Assembly (NCBI GenBank): GCA_002898135.1
Contig: BDTQ01000209.1
Span: forward strand, 1 to 5,730
Direction: 5' to 3'
From: a bacterium BMS3Bbin07
GTDB taxonomy: Bacteria > Nitrospirota > Thermodesulfovibrionia > Thermodesulfovibrionales > JdFR-85
Length of the DNA: 5,730 bases
Part shown: positions 1 through 4,650 of the stretch, piece after piece
Layout of the letters: each line of letters begins with the position of its first letter
Numbering within the stretch: the stretch's first letter is position 1
The notes under the pieces: model-generated
Databases searched by the model: none
Seen by the model: only the letters and a program-made list of their open reading frames with translations
Told to the model about the DNA's origin: nothing
Program-made: the position numbers and the translations under genes

Positions 1-1
1 C

Positions 2-217
2 GGGAGTCTGGATAGCGGGCGGCTGGAGTTTATCCTTAAGGGGAGAAAGCTGAGGGGGAACTTTGTCCTGACAAGACTGAAGGGGCGGGAGAATCAGTGG
101 CTGCTGATAAAGAAAAAGGACGAGTATGCCCTCTCCGTATATGTTGTGAAGCCTGAACTCACAGAGGCGAGGCTGGAGAGGTTGAAAGAGAAAATACCAC
201 CGTGTGAGATGGAGTGA
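2..217 (+). CDS. LigD-type DNA 3'-phosphoesterase domain protein, C-terminal part (5' end outside window)
   Basis: This is the last 71 codons of a gene that enters from the left edge and ends at TGA 215-217. The visible peptide has the closing beta-strands of the LigD 3'-phosphoesterase (PE) fold: GRLEFILKGRKLRG (residues 6-19 of the fragment), then FVLTRLKG, then WLLIKKKDEYA. This follows the family pattern of a G-x-L-x-F-x-L-x-G-x-x-L-x-G block followed by W-L-L-I-K-x-x-D. PE domains trim 3'-phosphates and 3'-ribonucleotides at DNA ends during non-homologous end joining. The frame stops about 25 residues after that block, with a basic tail ending IPPCEME and no following ligase domain. This fits a stand-alone PE protein, or a PE domain placed last in a fusion. 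The catalytic His/Asp residues lie upstream of the window and cannot be checked. It converges on rsmA, with 34 bases between the stops. The family call is fairly sure; the full domain make-up is unknown. Confidence 0.75.
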   Translation, partial: GSLDSGRLEFILKGRKLRGNFVLTRLKGRENQWLLIKKKDEYALSVYVVKPELTEARLERLKEKIPPCEME

Positions 218-220
218 TGG

Positions 221-236
221 AGGATTGGAGGATTGG
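221..236. repeat. Tandem octamer AGGATTGG x2
   Basis: Two exact copies of AGGATTGG lie at 221-228 and 229-236, just after the phosphoesterase stop codon. A degenerate copy (AGTGATGG, 213-220) precedes them and overlaps the stop. On the other strand the unit reads CCAATCCT, so it shares the core CCAATC with the 7-bp array at the start of the TatD fusion gene. It looks like a microsatellite-style intergenic repeat; no function can be assigned. Confidence 0.6.
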
Positions 237-243
237 AGAGACT

Positions 244-279
244 ACCGCAGGTTATGTTTTCCTCTGCGGTCTCTGCGGT
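244..279. repeat. Tandem CTCTGCGGT x2 with an inverted ACCGCAG copy
   Basis: CTCTGCGGT occurs twice head to tail at 262-270 and 271-279. An inverted ACCGCAG (244-250) can pair with CTGCGGT at 264-270 across a 13-base loop. The block covers the last codons and stop of rsmA and supplies its C-terminal tail (ISPQRPQRKT). No run of T follows the hairpin on either strand, so it is not a convincing intrinsic terminator. It resembles the short CTCTGCGGT / ACCGCAGAG dispersed repeats that I recall from environmental bacterial genomes; that link is from memory only. Confidence 0.6.
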
Positions 280-1049
280 GAAATCTTACTGTGAATAAGT
301 GCTTCAGCGATCCCGGCAAACTCTTCCATGCTCAGGGTTTCAGGTCTCCTCCGGGGGTCTATCCCTGCAGCAGACAGGATATCCTTTATATCTTCAGACA
401 GGGGTTTTAGGGAGTTTGAGAGGGTTTTTCTCCTCTGCGAGAATGCTGTCCTGATTACCCTGAAGAATAGCCTTTCATCGGGGACAGAGATACGCGGTTC
501 AGCTAATATTCTGAGATGAACCACGGCAGAGTCTACCTTCGGCGGGGGCTTAAATGCCTCTTTCGGTATGAAAAAGGCCAAGCTGGTCTCAGCATAATAC
601 TGGACCATAAGTGAGAGTACCCCGTAATCCTTTCCGCCCGGTGGGGCTACTATCCTTTCCGCCACCTCTTTTTGGACTGTAAGGGTTGCGGATATAAGCC
701 TGTCCCTGTGGGCAAGGAGCCTGAAGATTATCGGTGTTGTTATGTAGTAGGGGATATTGGCCACCACCTTAAAGGGAGGGAGCGTGTGGTAGGGGTATTT
801 CAGGGCATCACCACAAAAGAGAGTTATGTTCCTTATTGCCGAGACCTTTTTTTTGAGATGCTCACAGAGGTATGTGTCAAGCTCTATGGCTATAACCTCT
901 CTCACTTCTTCAGATAACATGAGGGTCAGGATGCCCTTGCCGGGCCCTATCTCTACCACTGTGTCCTCGGTTGAGATATCTGCTGCTTTTATCAGCCTCT
1001 TTAATATGGCTTGATCAAAGAGATAATGTTGTCCGAGTTTGCGTTTCAG
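252..1049 (-). CDS. rsmA: 16S rRNA (adenine1518-N6/adenine1519-N6)-dimethyltransferase, CTG start
   Basis: RsmA (KsgA) dimethylates two adjacent adenines in the helix 45 loop of 16S rRNA, using S-adenosylmethionine (SAM), late in small-subunit assembly in the cytoplasm. At 265 residues it has normal family length. Visible motifs in order are the N-terminal signature KRKLGQHYLFD (2-12), SAM motif I VEIGPGKG (32-39), the acidic residue binding the SAM ribose in ELD (E56), GDAL (D81), the catalytic NIPYY (98-102), FKPPPKVDSAV (166-176) and FSQRRKTL (203-210). The start is CTG at 1047-1049. An in-frame TAA lies only four codons upstream (1059-1061) and no ATG, GTG or TTG lies between. AAGGAG (1055-1060) sits 5 bases before the CTG. 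The first standard start, GTG at 957-959, would delete 30 residues including the KRKLGQ signature. The last ten residues (ISPQRPQRKT) come from a small tandem repeat and look unrelated to the family. It converges on the phosphoesterase gene and is divergent from the membrane-protein gene. Confidence 0.95.
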   Translation of the reverse strand: MKRKLGQHYLFDQAILKRLIKAADISTEDTVVEIGPGKGILTLMLSEEVREVIAIELDTYLCEHLKKKVSAIRNITLFCGDALKYPYHTLPPFKVVANIPYYITTPIIFRLLAHRDRLISATLTVQKEVAERIVAPPGGKDYGVLSLMVQYYAETSLAFFIPKEAFKPPPKVDSAVVHLRILAEPRISVPDERLFFRVIRTAFSQRRKTLSNSLKPLSEDIKDILSAAGIDPRRRPETLSMEEFAGIAEALIHSKISPQRPQRKT

Positions 1050-1061
1050 GGTAACTCCTTA
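1047..1061 (-). promoter_or_regulatory. rsmA ribosome binding site that fixes a CTG start
   Basis: On the minus strand the order is TAA GGA GTT ACC CTG AAA CGC. AAGGAG (1055-1060) is a strong Shine-Dalgarno sequence that overlaps the in-frame TAA (1059-1061) and stands 5 bases before CTG. Together they leave CTG as the only plausible initiator that keeps the conserved KRKLGQ N-terminus. Confidence 0.8.
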
Positions 1062-1085
1062 AATTCCTGGATTAATATGCCCTAC

Positions 1086-1091
1086 ATTATA
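1086..1091 (-). promoter_or_regulatory. Probable rsmA -10 box (TATAAT)
   Basis: A perfect TATAAT reads leftward at 1091-1086. It would place the transcript start near 1079 and leave a leader of about 30 bases before the CTG start of rsmA, with AAGGAG in it. No good -35 hexamer is seen 16-18 bases upstream, where the sequence is T-rich, so the promoter is either weak or needs an activator. This is an inference from motif and position. Confidence 0.5.
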
Positions 1092-1127
1092 CCTTATACT
1101 GTAAAAAACAGGCCTTGCATACCTGAT

Positions 1128-1157
1128 TTGACACCATTTATATCAAACTGATATTAT
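1128..1157 (+). promoter_or_regulatory. Sigma-70 type promoter for the rightward operon
   Basis: A perfect -35 TTGACA (1128-1133) is followed, after an 18-base spacer, by TATTAT (1152-1157), which matches the -10 consensus at five of six bases. The predicted start lies near 1164, giving an A-rich leader of about 85 bases before ATG 1250. It is the only good rightward promoter I see before the membrane-protein gene, apgM and the TatD fusion, which are closely spaced. Confidence 0.55.
1140..1154. promoter_or_regulatory. Inverted repeat ATATCA-AAC-TGATAT, possible operator
   Basis: This is a perfect 6-3-6 inverted repeat. It lies in the spacer of the right-facing promoter and runs into its -10 box. 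A dimeric regulator bound here would cover the RNA polymerase site. No regulator gene is in the window, and the region is A+T-rich, so chance cannot be excluded. Confidence 0.35.
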
Positions 1158-1249
1158 TCAAGTCACTTGCCTGGCTTGCTGTCAGGGCAGAAAAATCAAA
1201 ATTTAAATAAAGAATTCACGGAGAAAAACAGTGACAAAAAAGGGGAATT

Positions 1250-1963
1250 ATGAGTATAGGTAATATATTAAAAGAGAGTCTTGGGATAGCCAGGAAACAC
1301 ACCATCATAATTGTGCCTCCTGTACTCGTCTCTTTTCTCATTGGTTGTCTCTCAATCGTGGTAATCGGAATGAGAATGACGGCAATGGAGCCTGATGCAG
1401 TGGGTGAGCTCGGACAGGGGGTGACAGACCTTATACTTGTAAAATCAGTACTGTCCGTTGTGGGATGGATCTTTTACAGTTTTGCCCAGGGGATGGTAGC
1501 CTCCATGATGGTTGAGGTGGAAGACAAAGGACAGACATCACTCGGTTCAGGGTTTGGCCGTGCTAACGAAATGATCGTCAGCCTTATGGCTGCCGGGTTT
1601 ATTCTTGGTGTCCTGTTGCTTCTGGGCTTTATGTTATTTGTTATCCCGGGATTAATTGTTGCGTTTATTTTCAGCTTTACTTTTATAGTTATAATGCTTG
1701 AAAAAAGAGGCCCTGTTGATGCGATGAAGAGGAGTGTTCAGATTGTAAGAGCTAATGCATCCTATACCTTCAAGCTGTTTGCTGCTATTATAGGAATAGG
1801 GTTTTTCCTGATGCTAGTCACCGTGGTTTTAAGCAAGCTGTCTCTTATAGGGCTTTTGGCATCAATGGCACTTACCGGTAGTTTTATGGGATATACCTAT
1901 GTGGTTTTTATAAAGGCTTATCAGCAGTTTAAGGAATCGGGGTCAGGTTTTCCCCGGGGGTAG
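1250..1963 (+). CDS. Six-helix integral membrane protein of unknown function
   Basis: I do not recognise a specific function. The 237-residue protein has about six hydrophobic segments, near residues 18-40, 62-87, 107-130, 132-150, 172-194 and 197-222, with short charged loops and no signal-peptide cleavage site. Residues 130-169 carry the block FVIPGLIVAFIFSF followed by EKRGPVDAMKRSVQIVRAN. This pattern (I-P-G, a helix, then E-x-x-G-P-x-x-A-x-x-R-S) is typical of a loose group of bacterial membrane domains such as YciC-like and glycerophosphodiester-phosphodiesterase membrane-domain proteins, whose roles are mostly unknown. Unlike those of the latter type, it has no attached catalytic domain. 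The start at ATG 1250 is supported by AAGGGG (1240-1245), 4 bases upstream. It is the first gene after the right-facing promoter. A 30-base gap separates it from apgM, so cotranscription is likely. That the frame is a real gene is sure; its function is open. Confidence 0.85.
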   Translation: MSIGNILKESLGIARKHTIIIVPPVLVSFLIGCLSIVVIGMRMTAMEPDAVGELGQGVTDLILVKSVLSVVGWIFYSFAQGMVASMMVEVEDKGQTSLGSGFGRANEMIVSLMAAGFILGVLLLLGFMLFVIPGLIVAFIFSFTFIVIMLEKRGPVDAMKRSVQIVRANASYTFKLFAAIIGIGFFLMLVTVVLSKLSLIGLLASMALTGSFMGYTYVVFIKAYQQFKESGSGFPRG

Positions 1964-1977
1964 TCTTCTGGATCAGT

Positions 1978-1996
1978 GGGAGGGAACATTACGATG
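1978..1996 (+). promoter_or_regulatory. apgM ribosome binding site and start choice
   Basis: GGGAGGG (1978-1984) lies about 10 bases before ATG 1994. A longer in-frame reading could begin at GTG 1976, but that codon overlaps this Shine-Dalgarno sequence and has none of its own, so ATG 1994 is preferred. Confidence 0.65.
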
Positions 1997-3202
1997 CAAG
2001 AGATAATTAAAAGTCTTGTACAGAAAAACAATACAAAGATCGTCATGATCGTTCTTGACGGCCTTGGGGGTCTTCCACTTGATGGCCGTACCGAGCTCGA
2101 GACCGCAAGGATCCCCAATCTTGATGCCCTTGCAAAGACCTCGGCAACAGGGTTGCATGTGCCGGTTGCGTATGGTATTACTCCAGGGAGCGGTCCGGGG
2201 CATCTCGGTATCTTTGGTTATGACCCTCTTGAGTGGCAGATAGGCAGGGGAGTGCTTGAAGCTCTCGGTCTCGGTGTTGAACTGAAGAGCACGGATGTTG
2301 CTGTGAGGTGTAATTATGCCACTATTCAGGAGGGACTGATAAAGGACAGAAGGGCCGGCAGGATTCCTACTGAGAAGGCTAGAAAATTAACAGAGAGATT
2401 GCAGAAAGAGATAAAACAGATAGACGAGGCTGAAATTATCTTCACTCAAGGGGTGGACTACAGGTTTGCGGTGGTTTTCCGGTTTCCGGAACCGCTTGAA
2501 GAGGGTTCAGCCGAGGTTAATGATACCGATCCTCAGAAGACAGGCAAGCCGCCGTTGAAGCCGGTACCTGCAAATCACCAGTCCGACAGGGTAGCGAGGA
2601 TTGCAGAGAAACTTGTCGAGAGGGTGAGGGAAATACTCAGGGACGAAGAGGTTGCAAACTTTATACTTATGAGGGGAATTGCACAGGTGCCGTTAATTCC
2701 AACCTTTGAAGAGGTTTTCGGCCTTAAATCCCTTGCAATTGCCATATATCCCATGTACAGGGGGCTGGCGAGGCTTATAGGTATGGAAACACCCCCTGTC
2801 AATGGCGACATAAAAGAAGAGATAGAATTTATGAAGGATAACCTTGAAGATTATGACTTCTTTTTCGTCCATGTAAAGAAGATGGATTCCTATGGAGAGG
2901 ATGGAGATTTCAAGGGAAAGGCAGGAAAGTTTGAGGAGTTCGATTCCTTTCTTCCCGGCATACTTGAGCTGAACCCGGATGTCCTGATTATCACAGGAGA
3001 CCACTCAACCCCTTCAGTAATGAAGTCACACAGCTGGCATCCTGTGCCGGTAATCTTGAATTCTCCCTATGTCTTTGGCGGACTGAGCCAGGCATTTACC
3101 GAGAGGGAATGCCTCAGAGGAGAGCTTGGAATATTCCCTGCCATCCGGATACTTCCCCTTGCACTCGCCAATGCGGGCAGACTCAAAAAGTTCGGGGCAT
3201 AA
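1994..3202 (+). CDS. apgM: 2,3-bisphosphoglycerate-independent phosphoglycerate mutase, archaeal type
   Basis: This cytoplasmic metalloenzyme interconverts 3- and 2-phosphoglycerate in glycolysis and gluconeogenesis through a phosphoserine intermediate. The 402 residues match the length of the archaeal-type family in the alkaline-phosphatase superfamily. Visible landmarks are metal-site VLDGLGGLP (D22), TELETARIPNLDALA (33-47), the catalytic-serine loop PGSGPGHLGIFGYDP (64-78, S66), IGRGVLEALG, RCNYAT, DRRAGRI, the metal-site segment HVKKMDSYGEDGD (293-305, D298), and GDHSTP...HSWHPVP (D336, H337, H346). At E302 many family members have a histidine (GHDG). The serine loop GSGPGHL separates it from the related proposed homoserine-kinase group, which I recall carrying GSDVANL. 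The upstream membrane-protein gene is 30 bases away and the TatD fusion begins 38 bases downstream, so the three probably share a transcript. No other glycolytic gene is present. Confidence 0.92.
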   Translation: MQEIIKSLVQKNNTKIVMIVLDGLGGLPLDGRTELETARIPNLDALAKTSATGLHVPVAYGITPGSGPGHLGIFGYDPLEWQIGRGVLEALGLGVELKSTDVAVRCNYATIQEGLIKDRRAGRIPTEKARKLTERLQKEIKQIDEAEIIFTQGVDYRFAVVFRFPEPLEEGSAEVNDTDPQKTGKPPLKPVPANHQSDRVARIAEKLVERVREILRDEEVANFILMRGIAQVPLIPTFEEVFGLKSLAIAIYPMYRGLARLIGMETPPVNGDIKEEIEFMKDNLEDYDFFFVHVKKMDSYGEDGDFKGKAGKFEEFDSFLPGILELNPDVLIITGDHSTPSVMKSHSWHPVPVILNSPYVFGGLSQAFTERECLRGELGIFPAIRILPLALANAGRLKKFGA

Positions 3203-3240
3203 AGGGGACGAATATTGAGTGTTGATTCCCGCAGAGAGCA

Positions 3241-4650
3241 ATGAGTTCTTCAACAGACAATAGACAATCGTCAATCGCCAATCGTCAATCATTCATCGAT
3301 ACCCACTGTCACCTTGAGATGGCTGATTTCGACCCTGACAGGGATGAGGTTATAGCAAGGGCCAGGGATGCTGAAATAGAGGCAATCATTACCATCGGCT
3401 CTGACCTTAAGGGTTCGGAAGGGGCGGTAAGGATGGCCGCAAAGTACGACTTTATATATGCAGCAGTCGGTATCCATCCCCATGATGCAAAGGAGTACAC
3501 TTCCGGTACAGCAGAGAAGCTACGGGTGTGGTCAGGGGAGAAGAAGGTTGTCGCAATCGGTGAGACCGGGTTGGATTACCACTATGACCATTCGCCTCGG
3601 GATGTACAGCAGGAGGTATTTGAGAGACAGCTTGGCCTTGCCCTGGAACTCGACCTTCCTGTGATCGTTCATTCCAGGGAGGCAAAGGCTGATACATTGA
3701 ATATCCTCTCCGGGTCTGGCATCAGCCGCGGTGTCCTTCACTGTTTCTCCGGGGACATGGATATGGCGGAAAAGGTGATGGCGATGGGTTTGTATATCTC
3801 CTTTGCAGGTACTGTAACGTTTAAAAACGCTAAAAGACTTCAGGAGATAGCGGCTGGCATACCTGATGAGTACCTGCTGATTGAGACTGATGCCCCCTAT
3901 CTCTCACCGGCTCCACTAAGGGGCAAAAGAAACGAGCCTTCCTTCCTGCTGCATACAGCCCGGAAGCTTGCCGAGCTCAGGGATGTGGGCGTTGGGGATA
4001 TTGCAAGGATAACCACCCTGAATGCAGGGAGACTATTCGGGATAGGAGGGATTTCTCCTGTGGGAAAGATTGCCTATAATATAAGGGACTCCCTTTATCT
4101 TAACATCACCAACCGCTGCACGAATGCGTGCACCTTCTGTATCAGGTTTCATTCCGACTATGTAAAAGGACACAACCTCAGGCTTGACCATGAGCCCGGG
4201 ATTGAGGAACTGAAGGATGCAATAGGTGATCCGTCAGCTTATAAAGAGGTGGTATTCTGCGGATATGGCGAACCCCTGATGCGTCTTGACCTGGTCAAGG
4301 CCCTGGCAAGGTGGATAAAGGATAACGGCGGCAGGGTGAGGATAAATACCAATGGGCAGGCTAACCTGATCCATGGCAGAAATATCCTGCCGGAACTACA
4401 GGGGATTGTTGATTCCATATCCATAAGTCTTGATGCTCAGGATGAGCGTACCTACAAAACCATTTGCAGGCCCTTTTTAAAGGACGCCTACAAAGGTGTT
4501 GTCTCTTTTATAAGGGAAGCCGGAAAGTATATACCGGATGTAACTGTTACGGTTGTTGATGCGCCGGGGGTGGATGTGAAGAGGTGTGAAGAGATTGCGA
4601 GGGAATTAAAGGTGAGATTCAGACTCAGGCGGTATAATCTCGTGGGTTGA
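3241..4650 (+). CDS. TatD-family metal-dependent hydrolase fused to a radical SAM domain
   Basis: This is a two-domain fusion of 469 residues. Residues 18-270 form a complete TatD nuclease-type TIM barrel with all expected metal ligands: H22 and H24 (THCHLE), E108 (GETGLDYH), H144 (VIVHSREA), H167 (LHCFSG) and D217 (ETDAPYLSP). TatD enzymes are Mg-dependent DNases, mostly 3'-5' exonucleases. Residues 276-469 form a compact radical SAM domain: the iron-sulfur cluster motif C293-x3-C297-x2-C300 (NRCTNACTFC), the SAM-contacting GYGEP (341-345), RINTNGQ (367-373) and SISLDAQ (394-400). It matches the TatD-associated radical SAM family as I remember it; the reaction is unknown. There is no frameshift or linker defect at the join. 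ATG 3241 is the only possible start, since an in-frame TGA lies at 3223-3225 and no other initiator precedes the HCH motif. Its ribosome binding site is weak. Residues 6-20 come from a 7-bp tandem repeat. The 3' end overlaps the HD-GYP gene by 45 bases. Confidence 0.92.
   Translation: MSSSTDNRQSSIANRQSFIDTHCHLEMADFDPDRDEVIARARDAEIEAIITIGSDLKGSEGAVRMAAKYDFIYAAVGIHPHDAKEYTSGTAEKLRVWSGEKKVVAIGETGLDYHYDHSPRDVQQEVFERQLGLALELDLPVIVHSREAKADTLNILSGSGISRGVLHCFSGDMDMAEKVMAMGLYISFAGTVTFKNAKRLQEIAAGIPDEYLLIETDAPYLSPAPLRGKRNEPSFLLHTARKLAELRDVGVGDIARITTLNAGRLFGIGGISPVGKIAYNIRDSLYLNITNRCTNACTFCIRFHSDYVKGHNLRLDHEPGIEELKDAIGDPSAYKEVVFCGYGEPLMRLDLVKALARWIKDNGGRVRINTNGQANLIHGRNILPELQGIVDSISISLDAQDERTYKTICRPFLKDAYKGVVSFIREAGKYIPDVTVTVVDAPGVDVKRCEEIARELKVRFRLRRYNLVG
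3256..3297 (+). repeat. 7-bp tandem repeat (consensus GNCAATC) inside the TatD start
   Basis: Six head-to-tail heptamers are seen: GACAATA, GACAATC, GTCAATC, GCCAATC, GTCAATC, ATTCATC; the last is degenerate. Three units equal seven codons, so the peptide repeats as NRQSSIA / NRQSFID just before the HCH metal motif. Units this short with no spacers rule out CRISPR. The core CCAATC also occurs, inverted, in the octamer repeat at 221-236. It looks like a microsatellite or dispersed filler repeat that spread into the 5' end of the gene. Confidence 0.75.

Noticed and set aside
244..270. Intrinsic terminator between the phosphoesterase gene and rsmA
   Set aside because: The 7-bp stem has a 13-base loop and no T-run on either strand; it is better explained as part of a CTCTGCGGT repeat block.
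252..959. Shorter rsmA reading starting at GTG 959
   Set aside because: It drops the family N-terminal signature KRKLGQHYL and has no Shine-Dalgarno support; the CTG at 1049 has both.
672..1014. Plus-strand open frames within rsmA
   Set aside because: They lie opposite well-conserved methyltransferase motifs and encode nothing recognisable.
1976..1993. GTG 1976 as the apgM start
   Set aside because: The codon overlaps the GGGAGGG ribosome binding site that serves ATG 1994, and it has no site of its own.
1994..3202. Proposed homoserine-kinase paralogue instead of phosphoglycerate mutase
   Set aside because: The serine loop is GSGPGHLGIFGYDP, as in phosphoglycerate mutases, and no threonine-pathway gene is adjacent.
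3256..3297. CRISPR array
   Set aside because: Units are 7 bp, head to tail, without spacers, and lie inside a reading frame; no cas gene is present.
3452..3741. Long open frames antisense to the TatD domain
   Set aside because: They are compositional shadows of a gene with fully conserved catalytic motifs; no ribosome binding sites or recognisable domains.
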